From positions 1-64,000 of the forward strand of contig JAJDOF010000071.1 of assembly GCA_022340305.1 (NCBI GenBank): a DNA stretch of 64,000 bases, given 5' to 3'. This document shows positions 21,074-30,910 of this stretch, piece by piece. The position numbers and the translations under genes were made by a program. How positions within the stretch are numbered: position 1 is the stretch's first letter; every line of letters starts with the position of its first letter. The DNA comes from Gammaproteobacteria bacterium (GTDB lineage: Bacteria > Pseudomonadota > Gammaproteobacteria > GCA-001735895). Below the pieces are notes generated by a model that saw only the letters and a list, made by a program, of their open reading frames with translations, did not search any database and was not told where the DNA came from.

Positions 21074-21294
21074 TTATTTATATAACTTACTGTTGTTATT
21101 AGTAACACTCTGTTTGCAGAGCAACTTAGATTTATCATTATTAATCAGAACCTTACGCGTAATAAATCCACTTCTTTCCTGTTCGGGTCCTATTACTAAG
21201 TTGTGCATAACTACAGGATAAAGGCGTTCCTGTTTATCATCTATAGCTTATCCACAGCTTTTTCCCGAGTTGTGCTTTTACGAATACCTTTTAC
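21074..21294. promoter_or_regulatory. dnaA-dnaN intergenic region with DnaA boxes; part of the origin or dnaN control
   Basis: An AT-rich spacer holding a perfect DnaA box TTATCCACA at 21248-21256 and a second box on the other strand, TGTGCATAA, at 21202-21210. AT-rich runs lie next to dnaN at 21074-21150. In Pseudomonas both this spacer and the rpmH-dnaA spacer contain autonomously replicating sequence. It may serve as a secondary origin element and as the regulated promoter of dnaN. Confidence 0.6.
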
Positions 21295-22665
21295 CTAATT
21301 ACTCAACATTCGAGCCAGAATTTCGACATCTTCATCGATCCGACGATCTTCGCTACGAAGTTCTTTTATCTTGCGGCAGGCATGTAGCACCGTGGTGTGA
21401 TCACGTCCGCCAAAAGCATTGCCGATTTCGGGTAGGCTGTGGCGCGTCAACGATTTTGCCAGGGACATCGCAATTTGCCGTGGTCTGGTAATTGAACGAT
21501 TGCGCCGGCTCGAGAGCAAATCGGCAACCCGGATTTTGAAATACTCGGCAACCAGTTTCTGAATATTATCGATAGTTATCGGTTTGTCCTGCACCGCAAG
21601 CAATTCCTTAAGCGCCTTGCGGGCAAAGTCCTGGGTGATGTGCTGACCGGTAAACCGAGCATGTGCGACGACCCGCTTCAATGCACCTTCAAGTTCGCGA
21701 ATGTTCGATTTAAAACGCTCCGCTATAAAAAACGCGACATCATCAGGCACGTCAGCATTGGCCTGCTCGGCCTTGCTTTTCAATATTGCAACTCGGGTCT
21801 CCAGGTCGGCGGGTTTGATATCAACCGCCAGGCCCCAGCCCAAACGGGATCGAATACGGTCTTCAAGCCCTTCGATTTCCTTGGGAAATCGATCGCAGGT
21901 AATAACCATTTGCGCGTGCGCCTCGTAGAGCGAGTTGAAGGTATGGAAGAACTCTTCCTGGGAGCGGCCCTTATCCGCCAGGAATTGAATGTCATCGATC
22001 AGTAACGCATCCAGGCTACGGTAAGAGTTTTTGAAATCATCCATACGGCTATGCTGTAAAGCCTTGACCATATCGGATACAAAGCGTTCGCAATTGACGT
22101 AGAGGATATTTGCATCCGGTTTGTTTTCACGGATCTGGTTGCCAATGGCATGCATTAAATGCGTTTTGCCAAGTCCGACGCCGCCGTATATGTATAACGG
22201 GTTGTACTCAGAACCCGGGTGATTACTTACCTGGATGGAGGCAGCACGAGCCAGCTGGTTTGATTTGCCCTCGACAAAATTGCGAAATTTGTGAGAATCA
22301 TTGAGACCCGACGATCGGTAGGTGCGCGGTGGCAAACCAGGTGCGGCGGGTTCCGGTTCAAGGGTTCGCGTCTGCGACCCAATGGTAAGGCTCACCGATA
22401 TCGACTTACTATCGTCGATGCTGGCAACCAGTTCGCGGATTCGCTCCAGGAAATGTTTGCGCACCCAGTCCATTACAAAGCGATTGGGAGCGAGCAACTT
22501 CAGGTTACTCGGGTCCTGTTCGACCTGTAGAGGCAAAATCCAGGTATTGAGCTGCTGCTCGCTGATTTCGCCTTCGAGGCAGGAAATACATTGTTGCCAA
22601 ATCGAATTCAAATTATGTCCGTTTGTTCGTCTTTCCGTAGCAAAATTGCACGGGACCAATAACAT
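21295..22665 (-). CDS. dnaA: Chromosomal replication initiator protein DnaA
   Basis: DnaA with the four usual parts: an N-terminal interaction domain (IWQQC...[10 protein letters not shown]), a linker, an AAA+ ATPase with Walker A GGVGLGKT (residues 161-168 of the long form) and Walker [10 protein letters not shown], and a DNA-binding domain with [21 protein letters not shown] and [15 protein letters not shown]. The longest frame starts at ATG 22665 and gives 456 residues. Homologues begin near the SIWQQC segment, so a TTG at 22609-22611 (438 residues) is an equally likely start. It opens DNA at oriC. First gene of the block leading to gyrB. Confidence 0.96.
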   Translation of the reverse strand: MLLVPCNFATERRTNGHNLNSIWQQCISCLEGEISEQQLNTWILPLQVEQDPSNLKLLAPNRFVMDWVRKHFLERIRELVASIDDSKSISVSLTIGSQTRTLEPEPAAPGLPPRTYRSSGLNDSHKFRNFVEGKSNQLARAASIQVSNHPGSEYNPLYIYGGVGLGKTHLMHAIGNQIRENKPDANILYVNCERFVSDMVKALQHSRMDDFKNSYRSLDALLIDDIQFLADKGRSQEEFFHTFNSLYEAHAQMVITCDRFPKEIEGLEDRIRSRLGWGLAVDIKPADLETRVAILKSKAEQANADVPDDVAFFIAERFKSNIRELEGALKRVVAHARFTGQHITQDFARKALKELLAVQDKPITIDNIQKLVAEYFKIRVADLLSSRRNRSITRPRQIAMSLAKSLTRHSLPEIGNAFGGRDHTTVLHACRKIKELRSEDRRIDEDVEILARMLSN

Positions 22666-22983
22666 TGCCCTTACCCCCCGATAACTAGGGTATTGATAGC
22701 AAAATCATTTCGTAAATCAGATTCTGCGACCCCACATCCGGGGGTAGAGATTTTATCGATATGCTAGCCGGGCCACAATATTATACTTATCCACAGCCCA
22801 CGCAAAGGGGCGAATTTTAATATCCGTGATGATTTCTCCAGAATTCGGGCAGGAATGCCTTCTCATCCATGAAACGGGCAAAAACTACTAACCACGAGCA
22901 ATTAAATATTGACGTAGCGGAACTCTAACAGTACATTGTCGCGCCTTGTTGAAAGCCACAAACAGAGAGCCGAGTCGTTCGCT
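22666..22983. promoter_or_regulatory. rpmH-dnaA intergenic region, probable oriC segment
   Basis: About 320 bases between the divergent dnaA and rpmH genes. It has one perfect DnaA box, TTATCCACA at 22787-22795, directly after an AT-rich stretch (ACAATATTATACT). Gene polarity reverses here: dnaA to gyrB run leftward and rpmH to mnmE rightward, as expected at an origin. Only one strong box was found by eye, fewer than in Pseudomonas, so the origin may be split with the dnaA-dnaN spacer. No small gene is seen. Confidence 0.65.
22909..22937 (+). promoter_or_regulatory. Sigma70-like promoter of rpmH-rnpA
   Basis: TTGACG (22909-22914), a 17-base spacer and TACATT (22932-22937), about 46 bases before the rpmH ATG. 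Confidence 0.6.
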
Positions 22984-23118
22984 ATGAAACGTACATTTCA
23001 ACCCAGTAATTTAAAGCGAGCCAGAACGCATGGTTTTCGCGCACGTATGCAAACCCGCGGCGGACGAGGTGTTATTAAATCGCGTCGCGCGAAAGGAAGA
23101 GCGCGTCTCACCCCATAA
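22984..23118 (+). CDS. rpmH: 50S ribosomal protein L34
   Basis: A 44-residue, very basic protein starting [19 protein letters not shown] and ending [11 protein letters not shown], which is L34 nearly invariantly. The start at 22984 is fixed by family length; the upstream in-frame extension is not part of L34. It is a structural component of the large ribosomal subunit. The rnpA start follows one base after its stop, so the two are co-translated. Confidence 0.97.
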   Translation: MKRTFQPSNLKRARTHGFRARMQTRGGRGVIKSRRAKGRARLTP

Positions 23119-23119
23119 A

Positions 23120-23488
23120 GTGGGTGCAGGCACCGGCGAGTCTTTCCCTAGACAGTTGAGATTGACGCGTGCTTGCGAATTTCAGCAGGTATTTAAAAAT
23201 AATTATCGCTGTGCCGACGCCTGCATAACGATCCTGGTCCGTAAAACAGCGGGCGACGGTCCGCGATTGGGGTTTGCTATAGCGCGTAAGCAGATACCCA
23301 AAGCAGTCCAACGTAACCGGCTTAAGCGCCAGTTTCGTGAAAGCTTTCGCAGAGCCCAACATCGATTGCCTGCTCGTGATCTGGTAATCATGGTAAGACG
23401 TGAAATACTTTTAATCGGTCCAGAAAAGATTCGGGCCTCACTGGATCAACATTGGAACAGCATCATCAAGCAATGCGAAAAATCCTGA
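23120..23488 (+). CDS. rnpA: Ribonuclease P protein component
   Basis: A 122-residue basic protein that joins the RNase P RNA to mature tRNA 5' ends. The conserved RNR box is [14 protein letters not shown] near residue 65, and [11 protein letters not shown] is the typical start of the central cleft. A GTG at 23120, one base after the rpmH stop, is chosen; GTG starts are common for rnpA. The frame remains open upstream through rpmH to 23030, which would add 30 residues not found in the family. It overlaps yidD by 16 bases. Confidence 0.93.
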   Translation: MGAGTGESFPRQLRLTRACEFQQVFKNNYRCADACITILVRKTAGDGPRLGFAIARKQIPKAVQRNRLKRQFRESFRRAQHRLPARDLVIMVRREILLIGPEKIRASLDQHWNSIIKQCEKS

Positions 23489-23721
23489 CAGCACTCGTAA
23501 TATTTCTGGTTCAGGCATACCGCTATCTTTTAAGTCCCCTGATTGGCTGCCATTGCCGATATACACCAAGCTGTTCGCAATATGCGCTTGAAGCGCTTGC
23601 AACGCATGGCGCAGCCAAAGGCCTGTGGCTGGCGGCAAAACGTGTTGGCAGCTGTCATCCCTGGCATGCCGGCGGTTATGACCCGGTTCCCGGAGCCAAC
23701 ACCGAGCACAAGCATGGATAA
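23473..23721 (+). CDS. yidD: Membrane protein insertion efficiency factor YidD
   Basis: An 82-residue YidD protein. The family core [26 protein letters not shown] with its three cysteines and the [15 protein letters not shown] ending are both present. It associates with the inner membrane through an amphipathic N-terminus and helps YidC-dependent insertion. It overlaps rnpA by 16 bases and yidC by 8 bases, so translation of the whole block is coupled. Confidence 0.95.
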   Translation: MRKILTALVIFLVQAYRYLLSPLIGCHCRYTPSCSQYALEALATHGAAKGLWLAAKRVGSCHPWHAGGYDPVPGANTEHKHG

Positions 23722-25384
23722 TACTCGCCTTTTCCTATTTGCGGCCCTGGTCTTTGTTGGCATGTTATTGTGGCAGCAATGGCAGGCCGATTATGGACAA
23801 CCAGCGCAACCCGTAAGCCAGCAGCAAAATCGCGATAACTCGAGCACTGCCGGTGCCGAGATCGCCATCGATGATTTGCCTGACCTGGCCGATTCAGTCG
23901 ACGGCAAACAAAATCAGGACAGTGCCACGGTCGACGCTATTTCCACTAGCCCGTCGGAGCAATTGGTGAAGGTAGAAACCGATGTGCTGCGGGTGTTGAT
24001 CGATACTCGTGGTGGCGTTGTTCGGTCAATCAAACTGAAAAAGTTTCCAACCTCGATCGATGATCCCAACGACTACCTTGAACTGGTTCATAGCGATAGC
24101 GACTCCCTGCATATTCTGCAAAGCGGGTTGCGCAACAAGGAATCAACCGCACCCACACACCATAGTATTTACCAGGTCGACAATACCGAATATCGACTCG
24201 AGGAAGGCCAGGCGGAACTGGTCGTGCCGTTTTACTGGACTGAAAACGGCATCGAAGTGGTCAAGAGCTATCATTTCAAACCCGGAAATTACCTCGTCGA
24301 TGTGACGCATGAGGTGCGCAACCGCTCACAGCAGGATTGGCAGGCCAGCGAGTATCGCCAGATTCAACGCAGCCGACCGCTGGAGACCTCGCGCCTGCTG
24401 TATACCTATACGGGCTCGGTCTACTACAACGAAGAAACCAAATTTGAAAAGGTCAAGTTCGACGACATGGAAGACAGCCAGCTGAGGCTGGAATCGAAAG
24501 GAGGCTGGATCGCGATGATCCAGCACTATTTCCTGTCAGCCTGGATTCCCAACCAGGACGAAACCAATCTGGTCTACAGTATCGCCAACACCAAACGTAA
24601 TCCGGCGACCTATACCATTGGCCTGCGCTCTGCCAACAAGGTCGTTCCGCCCGGTGGCAGCGGCGAATTTTCCAGCCAGCTGTTCGTTGGTCCGAAGATC
24701 GTCAATCGACTCGAAGAGATCTCACCCGGTCTCGAGCTAACCGTTGATTACGGCGTGCTGACGTTTATCTCCAAACCGCTTTACTGGTTGTTGTCCTGGT
24801 ACCACAGTTTCGTCGGCAATTGGGGTGTGGCAATTATCCTGTTGACCTTGACCGTGAAAACGCTGTTTTACAAGCTGTCTGAAACCAGTTATCGCTCGAT
24901 GGCGAAGATGCGCAAAGTAAGCCCACGCCTCAAGAGCCTCAAGGAGCGCTACGGGGACGATCGCCAGAAGATGAACCAGGCGATGATGGAGCTCTATAAA
25001 ACCGAGAAAATAAACCCGATGGGCGGCTGTCTGCCGATCCTGGTGCAAATTCCGGTATTCATCGCACTTTACTGGGCACTACTGGAAAGTGTCGACCTGC
25101 GCCAGGCGCCTTTCATCTTCTGGATCAGGGATCTGTCGGTAATGGATCCGTATTACGTATTGCCGATCCTGATGGGTATCAGTATGGTCATCCAGCAGCG
25201 TCTGAACCCGCCACCACCGGATCCGATACAGGCCAAGATCATGATGGCATTGCCGTTTGTGTTCACGGTGTTCTTCGCTTTCTTTCCTGCGGGGCTGGTT
25301 TTGTACTGGGTTTGCAACAACACCTTATCGATCACCCAACAGTGGATAATTACCAAGCGTATCGAGGCTGGGGCCAGTAAATAA
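23714..25384 (+). CDS. yidC: Membrane protein insertase YidC
   Basis: A 556-residue YidC of the Gram-negative form: a first membrane helix ([18 protein letters not shown]), a large periplasmic domain of about 300 residues, then the conserved five-helix insertase core from about residue 350, with [19 protein letters not shown] and [19 protein letters not shown]. The ATG at 23714 lies inside the end of yidD. It inserts inner-membrane proteins alone or with SecYEG. A 6-bp GC-rich hairpin (25394-25408) separates it from mnmE. Confidence 0.97.
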   Translation: MDNTRLFLFAALVFVGMLLWQQWQADYGQPAQPVSQQQNRDNSSTAGAEIAIDDLPDLADSVDGKQNQDSATVDAISTSPSEQLVKVETDVLRVLIDTRGGVVRSIKLKKFPTSIDDPNDYLELVHSDSDSLHILQSGLRNKESTAPTHHSIYQVDNTEYRLEEGQAELVVPFYWTENGIEVVKSYHFKPGNYLVDVTHEVRNRSQQDWQASEYRQIQRSRPLETSRLLYTYTGSVYYNEETKFEKVKFDDMEDSQLRLESKGGWIAMIQHYFLSAWIPNQDETNLVYSIANTKRNPATYTIGLRSANKVVPPGGSGEFSSQLFVGPKIVNRLEEISPGLELTVDYGVLTFISKPLYWLLSWYHSFVGNWGVAIILLTLTVKTLFYKLSETSYRSMAKMRKVSPRLKSLKERYGDDRQKMNQAMMELYKTEKINPMGGCLPILVQIPVFIALYWALLESVDLRQAPFIFWIRDLSVMDPYYVLPILMGISMVIQQRLNPPPPDPIQAKIMMALPFVFTVFFAFFPAGLVLYWVCNNTLSITQQWIITKRIEAGASK

Positions 25385-25444
25385 GCGACAGCCGGGCGCG
25401 CTGCGCCCATACCCAAAACTTTGGTATTGCCAGGGCATCGCCAA

Positions 25445-26779
25445 ATGACATCACCCGACACTATCGCCGCCATCGCTACCCCTCCCGGTACCGGAGGTAT
25501 CGGCATCGTGCGGCTGTCTGGCACCCAGGCACTCGCTATCGCCGAAAAACTCTGTCAATCCAGGTTAGCACCCGGCAGTATCCAGTTTCGCAGCTTTACC
25601 GACGCCGCTGGCGTCGCCATCGATCACGGACTGTGTCTGTTCTTCAAGTCACCCCATAGTTTCAGCGGCGAAGATTGCGTCGAAATCCAGGCACATGGCG
25701 GACCGATCGTGCTCGACATGTTGCTCGAGCGGGTCTGCGCACTCGGTGCACGCCTGGCGCGTGCGGGTGAATTTTCCGAACGCGCCTTTCTCAATGGCAA
25801 GGTCGACCTCACGCAGGCCGAAGCAATCGCCGACCTGATCGAGTCAGGAAGCCGTGCCGCATCGCGTGCCGCGATGCGTTCGCTCGAAGGCCGCTTTTCA
25901 CAGCAGGTTAACGAGTTGGTGGACGCTGTTGTCGAACTGCGCGCTTATATCGAAGCCGCACTCGATTTTGCCGAAGAAGAGATCGATTTTCTCGCCAACA
26001 GCGATGTCGGTCAGCGGCTCGATGCAACATTGAACCAACTGCAGACTTTGCTGCTTCATGCCGAGCAGGGTAGAACGCTGCAGGAAGGTCTGGCCGTGGC
26101 ACTGGCCGGTCTGCCTAATGCCGGCAAATCGAGTTTGTTGAATTATCTCGCGGGCTACGAGGCTGCGATCGTTACCGAGATCGAAGGCACGACGCGTGAT
26201 GTTTTACGCGAACACATTTCGCTGCGAGGTATCCCGATTCGAATCAACGATACGGCAGGCTTGCGCGAATCGGATAATCCAGTTGAGCGCGAAGGTATAC
26301 GCCGTGCCTGGGAATCCATCGGACAGGCCGATGCGGTGATATACCTGGTCGATGCCACGAAAGGATTTACCGATGCAGACCAGCGCATTGTTGAGGAGCT
26401 GGGAAAAACTCGCCTGCACCTCGTCTACAGCAAAAGTGATTTGCTCGCAGCAGATCATCGCAGTGACCCCCAGGGTCTTTATCTTTCGACACTGACTGGC
26501 AGCGGCATGGATTTGCTGATCGATCGTATCACCGGCCAGGCCGCTGATTTTAACCAGGATAATCATATTTTCATGGCGCGGCGCAGACACGTCGATGCTT
26601 TGCAGCGCGCCCTGCACTGCCTGCAGCAGGCAACGCGCAGTTTTGCCACCTCACGCTCCGGCGAGCTGGTGGCCGAAGATTTGCGCGCGGCTCAGCAGAG
26701 TCTGAACGAAATCACCGGTGAGTTCACCAGCGACGACTTGCTCGGCAAGATATTTTCCAGCTTCTGCATTGGTAAGTAA
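25445..26779 (+). CDS. mnmE: tRNA modification GTPase MnmE
   Basis: A 444-residue MnmE/TrmE. The N-terminal formyl-THF-binding domain begins SPDTIAAIATPPGTGGIGIVR; the inserted G domain has G1 GLPNAGKSS, G3 DTAG and G4 KSDL; and the C-terminus is the diagnostic FCIGK with its catalytic Cys. With MnmG it adds the 5-carboxymethylaminomethyl group to U34 of certain tRNAs. The ATG at 25445 is chosen by family alignment. mnmG and rsmG do not follow here, unlike in many relatives. Confidence 0.97.
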   Translation: MTSPDTIAAIATPPGTGGIGIVRLSGTQALAIAEKLCQSRLAPGSIQFRSFTDAAGVAIDHGLCLFFKSPHSFSGEDCVEIQAHGGPIVLDMLLERVCALGARLARAGEFSERAFLNGKVDLTQAEAIADLIESGSRAASRAAMRSLEGRFSQQVNELVDAVVELRAYIEAALDFAEEEIDFLANSDVGQRLDATLNQLQTLLLHAEQGRTLQEGLAVALAGLPNAGKSSLLNYLAGYEAAIVTEIEGTTRDVLREHISLRGIPIRINDTAGLRESDNPVEREGIRRAWESIGQADAVIYLVDATKGFTDADQRIVEELGKTRLHLVYSKSDLLAADHRSDPQGLYLSTLTGSGMDLLIDRITGQAADFNQDNHIFMARRRHVDALQRALHCLQQATRSFATSRSGELVAEDLRAAQQSLNEITGEFTSDDLLGKIFSSFCIGK

Positions 26780-26849
26780 GGCCGCGGTAACCGACCGTAT
26801 TGAGGGCGTCAGGACGATCACGGCAAGAGACAAGCCCTGCAGATCCACT

Positions 26850-27815
26850 TCACGCTCGCTGCCGCGGCCTGTGCAGATTGTCCGGGAGATACGCGCCGAT
26901 GCCGCGCAAACGATGCATTTCGCGAAACTGATCGGGGCACTTGGTAAAAGTCAGCTCGCCGCACAGCGGGAAAGTCTTGTCGTAGAGGCGCGACAGCCAG
27001 AAACGTAGCGCTGTGAGGCGTAACATCAACGGCAGCGCTTCTATTTCAGCGGGTTCCAGGCAGCGTTGCTGTTGGTATCCATCGATAACTGCGCTGACCC
27101 GGGTATCGATTAACTGATAATCTTGATCGATACACCAGTCATTCAGCAGCACGGCGATATCCAGCACATAGCAATCAGTGCATGCGTAATCAAAATCGAG
27201 AATACCTCCAAGAACTTCCCCGACGAACAATGCGTTGTCGTGGAACAGGTCAGCATGTATTGCACCACGTGGCAGGGAATCCAGATCAAAGTTTCGGGCC
27301 GCGAGCAGGCTTGATTCGATAGCCGCCTGATCGACGTCATCCAGGTATTCCTGCAGCATGTCGCGCACGGCCACAATCCAGTCGAGACCACGCGGGTTGG
27401 CGCGGACGGCTTCGAAATCCTCTCCGGCGAGGTGGAACTTCCCGAGTTCTGCACCGATCAGGGCGCAGTGCTCGATATTGGGTCTGGATTGCACTTCTCC
27501 CGGCAGGAGGTGGATGATTGCCGCCGGACGATTATTCAGGCTCGAATAGAATTCACCGCGCCGATCCTTTGCCGGTTGCGCACAGCGCACGGCGCGTTTC
27601 ACCAGATGGCGCTGCAGGCTCAGCATGTAGTCGAGTTCATCGTCGCTGTGATGTTCGTACAGGGTCAGTACAAACCGTCCCTGATCAGTTTCGAGCGTGT
27701 AATTTGAATTGGTTATGCCGGCGGCGACAGCTTTGAAAGCAATCGCTTTACCGAGGTCATAACGCAGTAGAAAATGTTCGAGCTGCTCGAAGTCGACAGA
27801 AGTATAAACAGACAT
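26850..27815 (-). CDS. thrB: Homoserine kinase (ThrB, APH-fold type)
   Basis: A 321-residue kinase of the APH-fold homoserine kinase family found in Pseudomonas and alphaproteobacteria, unrelated to the GHMP-type ThrB of E. coli. It starts MSVYTSVDFEQLEHFLLRYD and has GITNSNYTL, the catalytic loop HADLFHDNALFVG and the metal site GILDFDYACTDCYVLDIA. It phosphorylates homoserine for threonine synthesis. The start at 27815 fits the family. It is divergent from polA with a short shared promoter region; thrB beside polA is also the Pseudomonas arrangement. Confidence 0.92.
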   Translation of the reverse strand: MSVYTSVDFEQLEHFLLRYDLGKAIAFKAVAAGITNSNYTLETDQGRFVLTLYEHHSDDELDYMLSLQRHLVKRAVRCAQPAKDRRGEFYSSLNNRPAAIIHLLPGEVQSRPNIEHCALIGAELGKFHLAGEDFEAVRANPRGLDWIVAVRDMLQEYLDDVDQAAIESSLLAARNFDLDSLPRGAIHADLFHDNALFVGEVLGGILDFDYACTDCYVLDIAVLLNDWCIDQDYQLIDTRVSAVIDGYQQQRCLEPAEIEALPLMLRLTALRFWLSRLYDKTFPLCGELTFTKCPDQFREMHRLRGIGAYLPDNLHRPRQRA

Positions 27816-27909
27816 TAATCTCGCCAATGAAATAGCTCAAAGCGATCAGGTTGTCGCTGGGGCTTGTGATATGATCCGTTTCCGGAATGGGGCATATTAA
27901 CGCATCTGT

Positions 27910-30630
27910 ATGAATCAAGAGAAACAAAAAAAGCTGGTGTTGGTAGACGGCAGCTCGTACCTGTTTCGCGCCTATCATGCGCGTGGCGTAAACCTGTCGA
28001 GTCCGGACGGTCGACCGACGCATGTCATTTATATCGTGTTGAACATGCTCAACAAGCTGGTCAACGATGAGCAGCCCGATCTCATCGGCGTGGTGTTCGA
28101 TGCCAAGGGAAAGACTTTTCGCAATGATATCTATCCCGAGTACAAGGCCAACCGGCCGCCCATGCCGGATGATTTGCGCGAACAAATCGAGCCACTGCAT
28201 GAAATCATCAAAGCGCGTGGGCTGCCTTTGATCTGTGTCGAAGGAGTCGAGGCAGACGACATTATCGGCACCATGAGTCGTGAGGCCACCGAGCGGGGTT
28301 ATCGGGTGCTTATTTCAACGGGCGACAAGGATATGGCGCAACTGGTTAACGCCAATGTCAGCCTGATCAATACCATGAATAATCATTCGATGGATGAGAC
28401 GGGAGTTGTTGAAAAATTCCAGGTGCGCGCGGACCAGATCATCGATTACCTCGCGCTAATGGGGGATAGTTCGGACAATATTCCCGGCGTTCCCAAAGTG
28501 GGTCCAAAGACCGCTGCAAAGTGGATTGCCGAGTATGGCGATTTAAATGGCGTTATCGCCCATGCCGATGACATCCAGGGAAAGGTTGGTGAAAACCTGC
28601 GTGAATCGCTGGGCTTTCTTCCCATGTCATATCAACTGGCGACGATCAAACTGGATTGCGATACCGGCATTGCTATCGATGACCTGGAACCAGCGCAGTC
28701 CGACCGGGCGGCGCTCGCGGACTATTACCAGGAGTTTGGCTTCACCCGCTGGTACGATGAACTCCAGTCCGAGTCGAAGCCGGAGCCTGCAGCGGCAGGC
28801 AACAGCGCCGCAAAGGCGTCGCAAAGTAGTTACGAATGTATTCTCGAACAGGCCCGTTTCGACGACTGGTTGCAGCGCCTGCGCCAGGCGGACGAGTTTA
28901 CGATCGACACCGAGACCACCAGCATCGATTACATGCATGCCGAACTGGTGGGCATATCGCTGTGCCTGCAGGTTGGCGAAGCCTGTTATATTCCGCTTGC
29001 GCACAGCTACGAAGACGCACCCCGACAACTCGACAAGGCGCAGGTGTTGGCAGCGCTTAAACCAGTCCTCGAAGATCCGGCAATTGGTAAAATCGGCCAG
29101 AATATCAAGTATGACGCGCATATTTTTATCACCGAGGGCATTCGCATGCGCGGTATCGCGCACGACACCATGCTCGAATCCTACGTGCTCAATTCCACCG
29201 CGAGCCGGCACAACATGGATGCGCTGGCAAAATTTTATCTCGATCGCGACACCATCCATTTCGAGGATATCGCCGGCAAGGGGACGAAGCAGGTAACCTT
29301 CGACCTGATCGAGATCGAAGTCGCCAGTGACTATGCGGCCGAAGATGCCGATGTCACCTTGCAGTTGCACCAGGTGCTCGGCGCGCGCTTGCGCGACGAT
29401 GAAAAACTGAACTCGGTTTACCGCGACATCGAAATGCCACTGGTGGATATTTTGCTCGATGTGGAACGCAATGGCGTGCTCATAGATCGCGATCTGTTGC
29501 GCATACAGGGTAAGGAAATCGACCAGAAACTGGGCAAGATCGAGCTTGAAATTTACCAGCTGGCGGGCGAGGTTTTCAATCTCAGTTCGCCCAAGCAGAT
29601 CCAGACTATCCTGTTCGAAAAGCTTGAGTTACCGGTGCTACGCAAAACACCGAAGGGTCAGCCATCGACCGCCGAGGACGTACTCGAAGAACTGGGACGC
29701 GACTATGAGATTCCGGCACTGCTGCTGGAACACCGCGGCCTCAACAAGTTGATGTCGACCTACATCGATAAATTGCCACAGGAAATCGATCGCAATACCG
29801 GCAGGGTACACACTTCGTACCAACAGGCCGTCGCCTCCACCGGTCGCCTGTCGTCCACCAGTCCTAACTTGCAGAACATTCCGATTCGCACTGCCGAGGG
29901 CCGCCGTATTCGTGAAGCCTTTGTGGCGCCAGCTGGCTACAAGTTATTGGCACTGGATTATTCGCAGATCGAGTTGCGCATCATGGCGCATTTGTCAGCC
30001 GACGAAAGCCTGCTCAATGCCTTTGCCCGCGGGCTAGACGTTCACCGCGCTACTGCCGCCGAGGTATTTGGAGCCGAACTTGAGCATGTCAGTAGCGAAC
30101 AGCGCCGTGCCGCCAAGGCGATCAATTTCGGTCTGATTTACGGCATGTCCGCCTTTGGCCTGGGCAAGCAGTTGAATATTGGACGCAACGAGGCGCAGCA
30201 ATATGTTGATACCTATTTTGAGCGTTATCCGGGTGTCAAACGTTACATGGAGGAAACCAAGCAACTTGCGCGCGACCAGGGCTATGTCGAGACGGTATTC
30301 GGCCGCAGGCTGTATCTACCCGACATCAACGCCCGCAATGCCAATGTGCGCCAATATGCCGAACGCACCGCAATCAATGCCCCGATGCAGGGTAGTGCCG
30401 CCGATATCATCAAGCGCGCGATGATTCGGGTACAGAGCTGGCTGTGGGAACAGCAGCTGGATTGCAAGATGATCATGCAAGTTCACGATGAACTGGTTTT
30501 CGAGGTGGCGCAAAGCCAGGTCGACCAGTGCCGCGATGCCATAGCCGGCCTGATGACCTCTGCGGCGAGTCTCGATGTTGCGCTGGAAGTGGACGCCGGC
30601 ATCGGCCTAAACTGGAACGAAGCCCATTAG
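27910..30630 (+). CDS. polA: DNA polymerase I
   Basis: A 906-residue PolA with all three domains. The 5' nuclease spans about 1-290 (LVDGSSYLFRAYHA, GVEADDIIG, MGDSSDNIPG). The 3'-5' proofreading exonuclease spans about 310-500, with active-site FTIDTETTS. The polymerase domain extends from about 500 to the end, with LALDYSQIELRIMAHLS (motif A), RRAAKAINFGLIYGMSAFGL (motif B, shown to its core) and QVHDELVFEV (motif C). It fills repair gaps and removes RNA primers. The 250 bases after it hold a large hairpin and a predicted small RNA. Confidence 0.98.
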   Translation: MNQEKQKKLVLVDGSSYLFRAYHARGVNLSSPDGRPTHVIYIVLNMLNKLVNDEQPDLIGVVFDAKGKTFRNDIYPEYKANRPPMPDDLREQIEPLHEIIKARGLPLICVEGVEADDIIGTMSREATERGYRVLISTGDKDMAQLVNANVSLINTMNNHSMDETGVVEKFQVRADQIIDYLALMGDSSDNIPGVPKVGPKTAAKWIAEYGDLNGVIAHADDIQGKVGENLRESLGFLPMSYQLATIKLDCDTGIAIDDLEPAQSDRAALADYYQEFGFTRWYDELQSESKPEPAAAGNSAAKASQSSYECILEQARFDDWLQRLRQADEFTIDTETTSIDYMHAELVGISLCLQVGEACYIPLAHSYEDAPRQLDKAQVLAALKPVLEDPAIGKIGQNIKYDAHIFITEGIRMRGIAHDTMLESYVLNSTASRHNMDALAKFYLDRDTIHFEDIAGKGTKQVTFDLIEIEVASDYAAEDADVTLQLHQVLGARLRDDEKLNSVYRDIEMPLVDILLDVERNGVLIDRDLLRIQGKEIDQKLGKIELEIYQLAGEVFNLSSPKQIQTILFEKLELPVLRKTPKGQPSTAEDVLEELGRDYEIPALLLEHRGLNKLMSTYIDKLPQEIDRNTGRVHTSYQQAVASTGRLSSTSPNLQNIPIRTAEGRRIREAFVAPAGYKLLALDYSQIELRIMAHLSADESLLNAFARGLDVHRATAAEVFGAELEHVSSEQRRAAKAINFGLIYGMSAFGLGKQLNIGRNEAQQYVDTYFERYPGVKRYMEETKQLARDQGYVETVFGRRLYLPDINARNANVRQYAERTAINAPMQGSAADIIKRAMIRVQSWLWEQQLDCKMIMQVHDELVFEVAQSQVDQCRDAIAGLMTSAASLDVALEVDAGIGLNWNEAH

Positions 30631-30679
30631 CCATAGTTATACCAGCCTGTACAAATAAAAGGCGTCCCCGCCAGGTCGG

Positions 30680-30735
30680 AGCACCGCTGCGTGGATGGCA
30701 TGCGGTCAGAGATGACATCAACACAGCGGGGTGCT
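30680..30735. repeat. 56-nt imperfect hairpin downstream of polA
   Basis: Left arm 30680-30701 (AGCACCGCTGCGTGGATGGC...) pairs with right arm 30712-30735 around a 10-base loop. Most of the roughly 20 pairs hold, with a few G-T pairs and a two-base bulge. It follows polA by 50 bases. No T run follows directly; a weaker T tract lies at 30808-30814. It could be an mRNA-stabilising end or a copy of an interspersed repeat. Confidence 0.5.
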
Positions 30736-30874
30736 TTACAAGGCGCCTGATCGCGGCGGACCCGGGCACCTGCCACGGTGTCACGGAGAGTCATTCTCTG
30801 AAATATTTTTTTACCCGAATTGATCCAGCCGCTGCCATCGCACGTATACCTGTGACTTGCTAAATTTGGGTAGA

Positions 30875-30904
30875 TTGAAATTTTAAAATCCACACCCATA
30901 TAGA
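30875..30904 (+). promoter_or_regulatory. Predicted promoter of the polA-engB small RNA
   Basis: TTGAAA (30875-30880), an 18-base AT-rich spacer and TATAGA (30899-30904). A start near 30911 would place the RNA 5' end just before its first stem. Confidence 0.5.
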
Positions 30905-30910
30905 TGAACA

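Noticed and set aside
28547-29370. Long plus and minus frames inside polA
   Set aside because: They have atypical composition and lie wholly within the polymerase gene, which is intact.
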